Shown: positions 1 to 13,714, counted from the stretch's first letter. The stretch is DNA of 64,000 bases from Fasciolopsis buskii (GCA_008360955.1 LUCM01008695.1:264596-328595); one strand, 5' to 3'. A program made the numbers and translations. The notes: a model not told the origin generated them from the letters alone.

Positions 1-292
1 CAATTGCAGGAAAACTTCCGGCTGAATTTTACTGTCTTGTTATTGACTATTCAAAGTTTATTCATCAAACAATTATTGCTGTGAACGTTATTAGTTTTAT
101 AGAAAAAACATTGCATCACAAACGAGTCGAACACAACTTGGGGTCATGTACCTGGATGGTGCGTTCTTCATTATCAGACAAACAGAATAATCAACCATAT
201 CAAATTCACCACGGAATTGGAGAAGGGTAGAGGACTGGTATTTTTGAGCTTGCTGGTGAAAAGAAACGACAGCGGTGCATTTCAAATGACAC

Positions 293-320
293 TAAATAAA
301 TAAATAAATAAATAAAAATA
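293..320. repeat. (TAAA)n microsatellite
   Basis: Six or so TAAA units, the last ones imperfect. It could be the A-rich tail of an inserted element, but no element body was recognised beside it. Confidence 0.85.
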
Positions 321-639
321 AAGAATAATAGCAAGCTTTCACCCCAATCAACCTAATAACCACAGTGGGTCGTGTATCGGGCCCTGTTCACAAGAGATAA
401 CACATAATAAAACTGAAAACATAAAATGGAAATCAATACTTCATGATGGTAGAATCGACATCCAGGGGAATTCAAAGAAGAACCGTGAATGAAACGACTA
501 GGAACGCAGTTTACTTCAGCTTGCAACAACGTGTTCTGTTTTTTGCGTGTCGCTTCCCAGCATCATCTGCTCAAACAGAAAGTAGAACGGGGAATGGCAA
601 ATGATCGATTGTAAAGTAGCAAGTTGAGAAACTTTACAG

Positions 640-810
640 AAGAATAACTCCCAATGCAAGTGCACCACTGACGATGGCGTCAAGCCATATCAACTATTGT
701 CTCTAGCCATTTCTTCGGGGGACCTCGTGGACCCCAACCCGGTAGTTTAACTACACATACACGAGTCAGTCCACTGGTTCAAGTTTTCATACTTTTTTCT
801 CATATCACGG
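640..810 (-). pseudogene. RTE-like LINE reverse transcriptase, C-terminal relic
   Basis: Read on the minus strand, about 749 to 694 encodes KLPGWGPRGPPKKWLETI followed shortly by a stop and RHRQWCTC. This is the C-terminal tail typical of an abundant trematode RTE-like non-LTR element (LPGWGPRDP..WLET..DMA..RxQW). The same segment occurs in the longer relic at 47.9 kb. Stops interrupt the frame on both sides, so it is a dead, 5'-truncated copy. It lies in what should be the intron of the GPCR gene and runs in the same direction. Family placement is from memory, and a CR1-like element is the main alternative. Confidence 0.6.
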
Positions 811-1233
811 ACTGGCCACCTCGAAATGTATTCCACTCATTACCATTACCGGACTCACACATCTAGATACCATGTAAACTAACACCCGGAGGTATGATGA
901 ATACAAATATTTTAACCTATTAAATAAGAACTGATTCCATGTGTGTGGCATTTGTGTACCTCTTCTGTATTTTGTATATTACAGTTTTGTTGAGTATTGT
1001 GCTCCTCTACAAAATAAAGAACTTTTTTTGCGCGGTCATCTGGGTTACTGCGACCCTTTACTTGTGTTCCTCCTGTCGACAACAGTTCGCTTTCGCTAGA
1101 CTCAGTATCCTGTTCAGCCTTGCGACTAATTAGACCAGACATTCACGAGGACACTCAGATAAGATAGGAAAAACTGGAAACTTCGAGCGGGCAAGTGTGG
1201 AATCACTAGAAATCTGTCCCTTATTTTACTTAC

Positions 1234-1933
1234 CAGCTGTAGATTCATAAATGAGTTTCGAATTTGGGAGATAAGATGAAGGAATTATTGATGGCGGTAC
1301 AGCTGAGGAGGAATATGATACAGTTCGCAGGTTGTCCGGAAAGCGTCCTCTGTGGCGCAGTTTTTGAAAAATGATATAATTGACCATAGTGATCACAATG
1401 AATGGGAATCCAACAAGTATGAAAACAATATAAATGCGCTGCCAAAGTTCCGGTCTATTTTGGCAAACTCTGTCCAATTCGATCACGTGAAGGCCGAAAA
1501 TGATTGGGATAAACCAGAACAGGCATGGAGTGATCCAAATAACTAAAATGAACAGACTCAAGGAAGACCGTGTGAATATGTTTCGAACAGTGTGTGGATG
1601 TGTCACCGAGACTAGTCGATAAACTGATATACCGGCTAAATGATATGTGGATGCAGCTGAAAAGATAGCTCTGGACCCGGTGAATAAAACACACCACGAT
1701 TGATTGGCGAACGGCCAGAATCCATACACGGTATTCACAATGGTTGGTGGTATGACACACATGGCGAACAGGGAGTCGGCAATGAGCAGTGAGGTGACAA
1801 AATACTGAGTCATGTAGCAAACCCGTTTGGCACTGATGAGAGCTAAGAAAGCGGCAAAATTTGTGGTCAGCACGACAAGGAACGTGCAGAGGAGAAGCAG
1901 GCCAGATAGACCATTACCGAGTTCGGACCACAT
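1234..1933 (-). CDS. Class A (rhodopsin-like) GPCR, first coding exon, TM1-TM5
   Basis: Seven-transmembrane receptor fragment of 233 codons, acting at the plasma membrane in G-protein signalling. Seen: TM1 about residues 10-33 with Asn25 at the 1.50 site; TM2 44-66 with LLIAD and Asp53 (2.50); ECL1 FWPF (Trp73) and a possible glycosylation site at Asn77; TM3 with Cys81 (3.25) and Arg106 (3.50); TM4 with Trp133 (4.50); ECL2 Cys157; TM5 167-191 with Pro177, then the start of a basic/serine-rich ICL3. The exon ends in a consensus donor, CAGCTG|GTAAGT, leaving a phase 1 intron; the open frame stops two codons later. The ATG at 1933 fits the short N-terminus. Odd points: the DRY box reads VYR, and site 3.32, Asp in amine receptors, is Arg88. 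The fold resembles aminergic receptors, but the ligand is probably different; a flatworm orphan family (for example PROF-type) is possible. TM6-7 should lie at lower coordinates and I could not find them in 1-1228, so the gene is partial here. Confidence 0.85.
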
Positions 1934-1940
1934 GTTGGTT

Positions 1941-4685
1941 TTTTTGCAAATTTTATGGACAAGGACCGAAAAAAGAAACTAGACACAATAGATGAATCTT
2001 TGACCGCGAACAAGGTGATTTTTAGATCTTCAAAATGACTTTTGCAAGCAGAAAGAGTTCCCAATCGAAAATTAGCAATGCTTAAAAACACATTCGATAG
2101 AGAAAGGGACAGACGGATCGAATCAATCATTTTCCTCATCTACATGTACTTTAAACGGCCAATCAGCATTCGGTTTCGTGCAACTCAGGTAATGCGTTGG
2201 TCAATCGGGATTTTGCCTACTCTGAATTGTCTTAAACTACGTTTACACGTCGCCGTTTCGAGAGTGATTTCGCAGACGACGGTCGGTTAAGTGTGTTTCT
2301 CCAGAGAGATTGTTGAGCACAGTGTAGATATCGCGTTGCGTTTCTGCAAAATTGCACATCAGTCATGTACACTGCTCACAAGTGAGGCAAAGGCAGTTTC
2401 CTTGAAAAAATCGCAAACTTGAAGTGAAAATTGCCTCGGATGTTTTGAAGATGTTGAATTATACCTGTATATACACGAATACGTTGCAAGTGAACATCTA
2501 GGGGGCAGGCTAGTTAAGTAATGTACCTAAAATGGGTGCAACTAAATCAAATATGAATCACGCATAAAGGTATGAATCTGTCTGGAAGCACCGGATATCA
2601 CAATCCTGCCAGAACTAAACAAAATTAGGTGACTTTACTTCTCATTAGTAAGTTTTGCGCAGTATTTAAAAATATCATTGCGTGATGGATGAGTGGGACC
2701 AGAAAAGATTTCTTGCAAAACTTCCGACATACAGATGGATGATTATTGCACAGTTTGGTGAATGGTGGACGGATATGAGGACACACTTTTAATAACTGAC
2801 ATACCATGGAGTGGAATTCGGAAGAATCACTAACCGATCAGGATTAATGGCAGGCAGGCAACCGGGGAAAGGTTGGAAAGGCATGTTTGGTAAAAAAAGA
2901 GACTGTTTTGTTAAATATGAGACTAACTCAGTATTGTTATGCGAAGAGATAGTCTTTTAAACTTAATTAATTAATGAATTTGAAACCCGAGGCGGCCATC
3001 TCAAGTTATACCAGCAACAGTTCCTAAGAGTTTAGCAGGGTCTACCCTAGGAAGTGGTTTTGTGTTAATGACAGAAGTGTCGAACGAGTAAGCAAACTCG
3101 AGGAAAATTAAACAGACATTCGACATATTTTCGAACGAGAACGGACAAAACTGCAGGAATGTGATATATGTTGTTGATCAAGTTGACGAGTATCTCGGTT
3201 CGACAAGCCGATTGAATGGTGAACAACATCAACTTACTGGTTTGAGTGACTGAGGGAACTCACTGAAAGATCAATAGTACAGGCAAAACCACCAATAAGG
3301 AGGAAGGATAGTTCCTTGAAGAACTCCGAAATTATTTACTGCAGGTGTAGATATTTTCGGCCCAGTCTTGTCCAATGAGTTCTTTCGGTAACTTAGTCTG
3401 ATGTCCAACCTAATGAATGATTCTGCAGCCAAAGTAACCCAAGCGATAAATGAGAAAGCACCGTGGAACAGAATAGAATGTAGAGGAAAAATTTAAGAAA
3501 ATCCACTGTGAATCCATCCAACAAGTTGGTGGTAAAATGAACCATAGAAGCAACGGCATCCCAAGTAGATTTGGCTGGATTGTAGCCAAACTAAAGGGAG
3601 TCGTCTGGCATGGTCACTGAAGAAGTTGGACTTCTTAGATAAACACTTTCCTGTAGCATAACACTGCGGTAAGAATGATTGGATGAAAAAGTTTGGCTGT
3701 AATGTTGAAATGACTAGGTTTGGAATGGTGATGAGCCTCCTACAGGCGGATACAGAATATATGAACGAGAATGTATAAGATCAGAATCAAATTCGTCGAT
3801 GACTAATGCTCCATCATACCTTGGAAGTAGTGCAAATAAATCACCGGGATTTATGCCCCATGCTTTTAGTCGAACGAAGCAGTGTGAAACACGTCTACCC
3901 TAGAACAGAGCATTACGTTAGCCCATTCATTAGGAACCCATGAAACTGAAGAGTTATTACGTGGATATATGAATGTTCAGTTGATGATTTCCTTTATGTA
4001 ACTTGTAGTCTGCTAGTTTCGTTTTGTTTCCGTAAAATAGGTCGAATTCATTGCCACAGATTTCTGCTGTCTGCAGTGGGCTTCCATGTGCTGAATTGAT
4101 TCTTTTTATTTTCCTTGATATCAGTAACTTTTCTAAAATTAGGTGACTTTTTCCTCTGCTGAAAGCTTTTAATTTTGGTGATGCAATAAATTCGATGCAG
4201 AAAAAACCGTTTCTGGAGATTATGAATGTCAAAAACCAGATTAAATGTATTTAAGAAGAGTCCAACTTTATTGTTCGAAGATTCAAAGGCAAAACCAAAT
4301 TTCTTTAGAAGGGAGTGGTCCTGGAAGAACGGAAAGTTTTCTCTCTAGCAGTGGTACGCAGTCCTAGTTTGTTTTGGTTAGATTTTGTGAGAAGTAAGAA
4401 AGTTACTTGGGAATACATTTAGGGCTTTAAAACTATTGGACAATAAAGCGTTTGAGGCTGGAGCACATAATTAAGATTAGTAACACTTCCATCTTGAGGG
4501 GAGTTACCTCTGCTTGGGTAGTACATAGCGGGTTAGATCAAACACGGTCGAAGAATGCTTGAAATAACCGAGGATTATGTGTAGAATATCATCCAAAATC
4601 ACGGTCAGAGAAATAGAAAAGAACCGGAAATAGACGAAATATCATTTTGTGCGGAGAATAAAATTCTGAACTGATTCGTTCTAGT
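1941..4685. other. No recognised gene
   Basis: Upstream flank of the GPCR exon and further non-coding DNA. Open frames are short and overlap in unrelated frames. The receptor's promoter should lie in the first part of this stretch, but I see no distinct TATA box or other element I would defend. Confidence 0.5.
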
Positions 4686-4905
4686 GTTAGAAGTCAGCGA
4701 TAACACCCCAATCGAACCGGGACATGAACAAGGAAACAACGAATGTGAGTCAAACGAGTTAGCCATTACGCTAACCGGGATCATTCACACCGGTGCATCG
4801 AACATCAGTACCATATGATATGATGCTCATATCCGTCACTGGATTTTACCAACTGGGCACCAATTGGATGATTCTTGAGTGAGGATGAACTGCACTGCGA
4901 GCAGG
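4686..4905 (-). repeat. Dispersed repeat, copy A (tRNA-like boxes)
   Basis: The plus strand from TAACACCCC (4701) through GAGGATGAACTGCACTGC matches the reverse complement of 12346-12592. On the minus strand it has a box A-like TTAGCGTAATGGCTAAC and, about 45 bases on, a box B-like GGTTCGATT, which suggests a Pol III, tRNA-derived SINE or a longer element containing one. Compared with copy B it lacks about 11 bases near 4850. A further box A-like sequence, TCAGTCTAATGGTTAAGG, lies at about 5010. The strand given is that of the boxes, and the true element direction is not settled. Confidence 0.6.
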
Positions 4906-5029
4906 TATCGACGTCACATTCTGCGACACAAAGCTTGCAAACTCAAGCAACAGATTTGGACACTACATCCAGTAGCGTTGGTGTTCGATTAGCCGCGAGA
5001 ATCAGCTCGGTCAGTCTAATGGTTAAGGC

Positions 5030-8000
5030 GTACGAATAAATGTGTACCTTTCAATAAGATAAAGTACAGCGATGAAAGGTTGGCACAGATAAGATGCAAA
5101 AATGCTGAGGTCTAAAGGTTTACAAATGTATTGGGTAGTTCCACAGAAAACGGTTCGAGTCTGATTTTATGGCTGGACATTTGCACAAGGTTTGCCTGAA
5201 ATAATAACGGATACCTTGGAGTTATAACGTAAAAATGTCTGTTTTTATATGCTTAACTGATTCTTGCTTTGAATTCACCTCACACGTTCGTCCCCCACTT
5301 GCTGACACTGAATAATTTCGTAGTGGAATTCTTTCGTTCTTTAGAGTTTTACTTTTTGTTTTTAATAGTAGTAAGAATAGTGTGGATCATTAAGAACGAA
5401 GTTACTGGTCAATCCGGATTGTTATTTATTCAAATTGGTTTATTCTAGTACTTACACCCGAAAAATATGCGCCTCGGTTTATTTTCACACCAGACGTAAT
5501 GTTTATTATTCGGACGCGTAACACAATCGATTCATCGTTCTCGTGCGATAAAGCAGTTACCCGTTCTGGACATTTAAATAAACACGGTCAGCAAACAGGA
5601 GAATAAAATCACGTGTCAGGCATTGTGTTAGATGAGTATACTCAAATGGACGGGACTTATGCGAGGAGCGTTGTATAGATAATTTCCGCTCCACTGTTTA
5701 ACGGCACGTAGAACAAAATTTTCAACTTTGTATTTTAGTTATTCGCCGAAAAGTAACGAGGTTTTGTCGATTCTACACCTCAATACTTTCGGTTACCTAA
5801 CCAGGTGAGGCGCTAGAAATTCGGTAACTGTCACACTTTAGTCACCAGTTGCATATTGTCACTCATGACGCTTGGTTACATCACTAGGGAAAGCAATAAA
5901 ATTTGCCCAGAAAGCATTGCTAGAAATACAGCGTAGATAAGCACCGGCGGTCGACGAGCTTGTCATCGTTCTTCAATAGTTTTTGTTCATTTTATCGTGG
6001 CACACGGCAAATGAAGTGGGAAATTATTTTTTAATGATAATTCACGAAGTTTTAGACTTTCGGCGTTGCTGTCTTAGCAGGTCTTATCATGTCAGGACAA
6101 GAAACGCCCGCTGAACACCATCAAGATTCTGGCAGAGTGCAGAAGCGAGCTTCTTTCACAGAAACTATCACTTTCTTATAGTGTCTATTTATTCAGAAGT
6201 AACGGGATATATCTGCCAACATAAAGACTAACTTGCTTTATCCATAGTGGATTCGATCTGTCGGAAAGGATTCTGTCTGGCCTACTTGTCAGATTGACCA
6301 ATTTGGACGGATATACGAAGTGGGACAATCTGTGACTGGCTTTCTGAATGAAGTGTATTTTGTCCAAACATCTTATATGTTACCAATTGTTACGCATTGA
6401 GATACACGATCAGCGGCTCACGAACTAACGCACCTGGTGCTTTGTACTAATTGGTTAACCCGTACTCTACCTCTGTGGTCACAAGAAGCATTGAACTACT
6501 CTTCTTTCCTATTTGGACACGGACGCATGAAATATTGATAAGAATCTGCCCCCGGATTTTGGAGAAAAGCAATTCTGTTGTAGAATTTTAGTCGAGAACA
6601 GTGACAATTTTGTGCCTACTGAAAAAGCATTCGGCGCGTGTGTGCAGGCGTCTCGAAGTGTGACGCATTCAGCAAAGTCTATTCTGCTCATATTCAACGA
6701 TTCTAACATTTTCGAAGTATGAAGAATACTTAGCGAATATCATAAATTTGCTTCTAGGTTTCTCCAATAATATCTAATTACCGACTGTAATAGGACCGGT
6801 TAAACATTAGGGATTTTAGTTATCAAAGTAAACAAATTGAAAAATGAAAAATGAAATCCAGGGTCAGTATGAATGCTTCATAAATTTGTTTGAAAGCGTT
6901 TCAGAATTTGTCTGTATAAAATCCAAAGTAGCAGAGTGGAGTTAGTTGCATATCACCTGGAATATTTTACGTTAACGTAGATTTGAAATCTACTCTTGAT
7001 CAGGAAATGGAGAGACCACGGGTTGCATCAAGATTGGCTGTTCAGTGAGGCAGTTCCGGCGTGCCACGTTAATCGTTTAGGCTGCCATCGTGGCGACGAA
7101 ACAGTGAGCCAGAAAACGGTGAAATCTTCCGCTAACAAACCCTAACGCATACTGATCTAGTCAACAAACTTGTCCAAGTTAAATTGCAATGTTCAAATGT
7201 ATCTGGCTTACAAAAACAGACCACTATCAACATAGGAAGCGAGTGAACACTGCCAAGTGCATTTCGCTTGCACAGACAAGCGAACACAAAAAGGTATTCG
7301 GACCGTGTTAACTGTTTGCAATTCAACTTCATTCTTCTAATGTTGAGGCGAGGTTTTCATCAGAATTTTGTACAATTCAGTCTCAAAAGTAAAATCAACT
7401 ATCCATACTTTTCTACTGTTCCTGGGTGTGGAGTGCAAAGCAAAAAATATAATTACCTCGCAAACCAGCGGATCTGTTGAGCGCGTTATGTTGGCGATCC
7501 GTAAATTGTGTTGATGGTTGCATGAAACCTGATGATCGAGAAAAAAAAGGGTCATTACCATTGGCGAACATTTCTAAAAATTTGCCCCATCCCCAAAACC
7601 GGTCACAACCGTGTACCAGAAAAAAAGTACAATGAAAAACCTTTCAAACGAAGCAAAATAGAATAGACTAAGTGTAGGGGAAATTCGTCTTTCTGATGAC
7701 TAGGGTTGTTTTCGAATTAACAGAAAATAGATAATAAAAGAAGGCGGTATTTCACCCCTCTCCCAAGAAAGAAGCTCCATGTTCGACTCTAAAAGAATTT
7801 AATAAGCACACTACCTGGAGGTGAGTGGCTTTCATACAGCTTGACTTAGGTCGTGTGAGAAATCAGGCTTTACTCTTAGGGTACAATTTGTACAGAAACG
7901 TACCGCCGACCGAAAGCTGGTGCTATCCAAGACAACTTGTAAATTCAGTGAGCTATCGACACGGTGAATAGTATCGTCGAAAATGGAAATGGTTGAGGCG

Positions 8001-11000
8001 CAATTGATAAAAATAACTTCATCCGCCAGCTGGCAGTCCGCACAATAGAGTGATTGAAATGAATACCGAAGGACGTCAACAAGCCTATCCACTGGTCGCG
8101 TTTATTGATGCTGAATTTCCGGAAATACACCAATTAAACTTCTTCTGCTAGTATTTTCTTTTGTTTCCCTTAATGGCCTTGCAAATCGTCATGACTGAGA
8201 CGTACAAGCGGTTGCTAAATTTCGATACTTTCAAAATTTCTGGCATTTCTGCAATAGTGGCGAAAAGGTTCATCATATCCTACTGAATAGCGGGACTAAA
8301 AGTCGAACGGTTTTTTTCTCATACTGTTGCATGTGGTGAAGGAAATTTTTCGTGTAGGACGTGTCGTATGACTTGGGCATGAACAGTTATTATCACTTAT
8401 GATTCGATGGCAAACCTTAAATTGGATGTTCGTACAATGCACGGAAGATCTTGGTATCGACCAGATTCACGGTGTTAATTGAGATGATGACAAAGAGGGA
8501 TCTGCCCGATAGCAAACGGGTTCGATTTTAGGTGATAAACGCGGAAGTGACTGAGGGGATTTTTGATTTAATTTCCCTAGTCTGTTCAATCGTTCCGGTC
8601 ACCTAACTTGGGGAACTAGCATTTGTACGCAATTTCTCCGGGTTTTTTCCTCCTGATTATTGCAACATAATGTTGACAACTACTCATTTGGACTATCTAA
8701 TCCCAGGCTACGATTCTATGAAAATAGTCATTTTGTTGTTTGGTTCTTTCCCTGACACACTGCAGTAGACGGAAATTTTGCGTTTTCTTCCAACTGTTGT
8801 GGTAAATTAGATTTCTGTAAACACATTTTATCTCAACTTTGACAGGTTTCCCTCTCTAAACATCCGGCTTGAGATGACAGGTATTCAGAGAGTTTCATCG
8901 CGCATATGCTGCTGATAATTCGCGCATTCGGGGATACGCAGCAAGATTTTTTCGTCTAGTAGACTGCTTCAACCTGTCGAGTAGTTTTTGGTTACTGAAA
9001 TCAGTAAAAGCCAGCTCAAGTAAATACCAGTTGTAGTGTAGTGGAAAAAAGTCACATTATTTTGATGCAGTCATTCACACCTGAAAACTGGAAAAAGCAA
9101 AATTTTTAACTGGAGCATAGTGATTGAGACAAACAGCTTGTAGCACTGAAACGATCGAGAGGTCTAACTAGCTTCCGAATAGTTCACGCAGCACAGCAGA
9201 TGCGCTCACTAATTTATATTTAGTAATGTAGCTACAGAACTGAAGAAATGAAATCGATAGGTGTTGCGTAGCACCTGGTAGATCGATGGTCATGGATAGA
9301 TAGATAGCCCCAGTTGTCAGCCCAGGATTCGGGTTCCTCAGCGGAATCAGTAGATTACGTTCGCATTTGGTTACTGATTTTTAGATGTAACAGGCAATAG
9401 CTGAATTACAAATTAGTCATTTCACATTTACAAATCTTTCTATTGAGATCACTTCACAAATTACTCATCATGGCTTTTCGTGTTGCGAAAGAACAAAGGC
9501 AGCCCGGTTGAGTGTTGTCAGCAGAAAAACACTGTTGGGCAGCAAACAGACTTAGAATGTTACACACCCAGAGTTGATCTCAGTGGTGTTGGTCATCGAC
9601 GAGGTGATTAGGTTACATGAAATTTCGATCATGCAGGTTAACAGCCGTCGTGCGATCCGAACGCAAAACTCAGCGATCGGAACATCACGGCAACCAACAA
9701 CCGCAGAAGCGTTGAGAGTAAATCACCAAAACCATTAAATTCCCAATTTTAAATGTCTGATGACATTATCTGTTTTAGATAGATTAATTTAGCTGGAAAG
9801 AATCGTCTGTCTGCTTGTTAACTGTTGCCAAGAAAAGGGTTCTGTAGCCAGTCATCATTTCCCTATACGACGTAATACATAGTGAATAAAAGTTATGGCA
9901 ACCCTGAATCACAACGTATCGCATCTCAATAATTTTTTGTTTACTTGCTAATTTATCTTCTTGTGAAGACACATTAAGAGTGAGCTAATATAAGGGTTTA
10001 TATGCTGCCACCCATGAGGGACAACGTTCCATCTTAAAAATCTTGTGCACAAATATTGTTTGCTGCTTTTACTGTGTACTAGCTCTTGATTGAGCTAGGT
10101 TTCTCACTGTAGCCTTTATTAATTCTGACTTATTGATTGTCTTTTCGGGACACAGAAAAACTCGTTTTCCTGATAGACAGTTCATTCTAGTTCAGCGTTC
10201 ATGCTCCTCTTGCTGAGCAGTTGAACCATAAACCATCTCACGACTTTCTACTCAAAACTGCTGGCAGTTCCGGTTCTGGATTACTGAACAGCCTTCCAAT
10301 TCACTACAATTCGCTAATCACGTGGGAATTTCAACAGCAGGTACAATTACACACGGCCTTCTACCTACAAACGAGATCAAGGTCACGGGCGTGCAGTGAG
10401 GGATTTTCCAATCCAGTGGACTCAAGGCGAAAAAAACAACCAAGTATCCTGGTATTTTGTATTTTATGGCAAACTTCTGCAGTCGAATTTATCTCGGTCT
10501 AATAGCAGAAACTTTAAACAAGTAGGATTCATGTGAATTTTTCCTAAAAGAGTTTTAACTCCAGATATGAAATCAGGAAATTAGTCCCCCATGTATGGCG
10601 CTTCCGTTGTAATGCAGCTGGCCTTAGTGCACATTTTGGTAGTTATGATACACTATTAGTTCATTTTTTTGCTTCTGAACTTTAAAATTTCCCTTGTTGT
10701 ATCTAAGTTTTTTCTAATGCATATCAGAAGTGCTGCAACGGGTATCTCTGAATGTTCCTGTAAATTATTAGCAAGCAATCAGGCTACTAATGAGTAACGT
10801 AATATCATAGGTAATGAAAATCACTGGTTTGGTTTGTTGATCGCTTAGTTGAATTAACTGGTTTCTATACCTTCAGAGGCCGGTTTACTGATAGCACAAA
10901 AGGGATCTAAAATGCAGCCTTCAACAACTTCACGTTCTACCGTACTGGACAGAGTGTACACTCTGCCTACTCGGTATGAATGCTTATATGGCATGAAATA

Positions 11001-12340
11001 TGCCGAAATTTTTAGATGAAGTAATTACAATGGATTATCTACTCTGATGAACTGCCAGTTGAATACTTCTGCCACACTTGACTACAAAATGATGAAAGTT
11101 CCTGTTGGTGTGATTTTGGTATACATGCAGAACAAGGTCAAAGACAGTGTGCGTATTTGGAAGTGTATCAGAAAGCACCGTTATGTTGTATGATGGTCCA
11201 CATAGTCAATTAGTCCACTAATCCATTCCATATGTGTGATTACTTTACTCTTCAATCGTTTCTCTATAATTTAACAAGGTACTTGTCGATAAATCAGGCT
11301 TGTAGGTGACAAATTCATCATCACATTCATTGGCGAGATCTCTTTCGTCTGGGAGTGCAACCGTTGCTAACTAAGTGCCAATCTCAACGATTCGAACCTT
11401 ACGAAGACCAACTATGCCAGCTACGGCGGACACAAATTTTCAAATCCGTGGCAGCAAACTGCAAGACGACAGCCACATGGTTTCCTTTTCTTTCAAAGAA
11501 ACCATCCAACTAAATTCTTTGAGTGATATTCTGAATGGACAATATTTTATTATTAAACGTTTGAGCGATAAATTACGAGCTTTAATTTTGTTTTAACGTA
11601 TAAAAGCCGTACATAAGGCTATGGGTAAATGGAAGGAAACGAAAGTGGTTCCCATCGACGGAACACTTGTCATCTAATCAGTATCGTTGAAGTGTTCGAG
11701 GCTAAAAATTTCGATGCCAAGCAAAACCTTACATCATTTATAAACAATGTACAAAACAGTACACATTTGCTCCTAAAACACAGTACATACTTCAGATGGT
11801 TTTGCTTTATACAATGCAATCAATCTTTTGGTTTTTTCATGTCATCAGACTCAAACAGTATATTGAACGTTAATCCAAACGCGATGCTACGTTGTTACAT
11901 GGTCACGAAGGCAAATGAATCCCGCTATTTTTACCGTAACTTTTTCTCTTTCTCCTCTGATATTCGTCTGTAACTGACCATCCACCCATTCTTTTACGGC
12001 TTGTGGTGCCGGTCGATTCACGAGTATTTTTTGGTTTGCTATCATTTTGTTTTGCAAAAAAAGCTGTTACACACTTTCCACATGATGTCCTGATGAATAC
12101 AACAACGCCCGACTTGGTGAAATAAGTAAGATTGAATCCGAGTGGTGTAGTTTGACTATCCCATCACAGGTGCCATTCTTATAAAGCAAAATCCAAGTCA
12201 AAACTGATGGGCCCTTGTGACATACCATTCGTAATTTCTTCGCATACGGTGCCTGGTCGGAGGATGATATATAGAAAAGTAAAACTTCTACTGCCATCCA
12301 GTACAAAGCAACATAAAACTGCAAAATATGGTATACCGCT
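5030..12340. other. No recognised gene
   Basis: About 7.3 kb without a supportable gene. Open frames are under 120 codons, of ordinary composition, and show no protein family I know or paired splice sites I trust. A short (GATA)n run sits near 9295. This could be intron or intergenic DNA. Confidence 0.5.
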
Positions 12341-12345
12341 TTATC

Positions 12346-12592
12346 CTGCCTGCAGTAAATTTCGTCCTCACCTGGGAATCGTCCAGTTGATGCCCAGTTG
12401 GGCTGTCGTCTGCAAAATCCAGTGACGGATATGAGCTTCATATCGTATGGTACTGATGGTCGATGCACCGGTGTGAATCATCTCGATCAGTGTAATGGCT
12501 AACTCGTTTGACTCACATTCATTGTTTCCTCGTTCACGTGCCAGTTCGAGTTTGGTGGACGGGTGTTATCGATGATTCCTAACAAGAATGAC
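12346..12592 (+). repeat. Dispersed repeat, copy B (opposite orientation to A)
   Basis: The reverse complement matches 4686-4905 over nearly its whole length, including CGATAACACCC, GAGTCAAACGAGTTAGCCATTA and CATATCCGTCACTGGATTTT. On the plus strand the tRNA-like boxes read GTGTAATGGCTAAC and CAGTTCGAGTTTGG. It retains the ~11 bases missing in copy A. A 133-codon open frame running through it on the minus strand is read-through of the repeat, not a gene. Confidence 0.65.
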
Positions 12593-12599
12593 ATGGTTG

Positions 12600-13675
12600 C
12601 ACAATGCTCCCATGACTTTCAATGGAAATTTGTATGCTGTCAAAGCATGATTAATAATTCTGAAAAGAGATAACTCTAGATCGTTTACCAAGTGTCTTCT
12701 TTATCGTGGAGAACGTCGAATCCGAAATTTCGACAGGTGGCGTACATCTAAATTGCTGGTAGCCAATTGTTACGGCAACTAAAAAATCAGTCTAATTTTG
12801 CAGTGCACATTTTAACTGTTGTGTACAAATTTTTTCAAGGAAAGCCCGCATCTTGGTTGCAATACCACGATGTCGGCAGGCTTGTTGATGTCCAGTGAAA
12901 CCATTCTCCGGGTCTCACCAGTTTATTTTCAAAATTAAAGACAATTTTTTTAGTTAATGTTTAGCAATATCAATAATAGTACAAGCGAACTGGCGAGAAA
13001 AGAAATCAAGTTAGATTTCCTGGCAAAATCACAGCCGAGGATCCAGTCGGTCAGCGAGAATTCGTGCTTGACTACGTTCCATTCTTGGGATTCGCGAATT
13101 GTGGTTGTGTGGTTGAAACAATTTTTTGTAATAATCCTTGCTCTTGAGAATTTCTTTGAAATATTGAACATTACATAGAAAAGCGTAAATTTTAGCAATT
13201 TACTTATGTCTAAATTGAATCCCGGTTCGGCTTTCTAGAAAGCTGCACCCCGTATACTTTGTCTCTGTTTGCAGTTGCGCCATATATGAACAAATATGTT
13301 GTAGCCAACAGACGTCGTTTCCCGAATATACCGAACGATGTTACTCAAAACTTGTGATGCGTAGTCTATTACAAAATAAGCCAATCCTTCAATGACTTGG
13401 AGCATTCCGTAGTCATTTTGCACATAGCACGCTACTCGGATACCCCCAGGGTTTAGGTACGTTTTTCTTCTAAAGTCAAACCAAGAAGATTTTGAGGCCA
13501 TGTTGCATTGTCAATTTTTTTAAATCTGCAGTAATCCTTTTTCCAAAACTGAGTCAAATAAGCGTGGTGCAGTTTGATCACGTACAACTATTTCTTCAGA
13601 ATCTTAGCAAAATTAAACCAAATGATTTGACTGACAGTTGGGTTCGTTGATGAGGATGAAAAGCTGAGGAAGTGA
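12600..13675. other. No recognised gene
   Basis: Only short frames with no domain or splice context, lying between repeat copy B and the ribozyme-bearing insertion. Confidence 0.5.
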
Positions 13676-13680
13676 CATGT

Positions 13681-13714
<34 letters not shown>

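Noticed and set aside
912..1142. 76-codon minus frame downstream of the GPCR exon, Ser/Glu-rich, tempting as the next ICL3 exon
   Set aside because: No acceptor gives the phase needed after the phase 1 donor, and no TM6 follows.
12067..12468. 133-codon minus frame
   Set aside because: Much of it is read-through of dispersed repeat copy B and it has no family resemblance.
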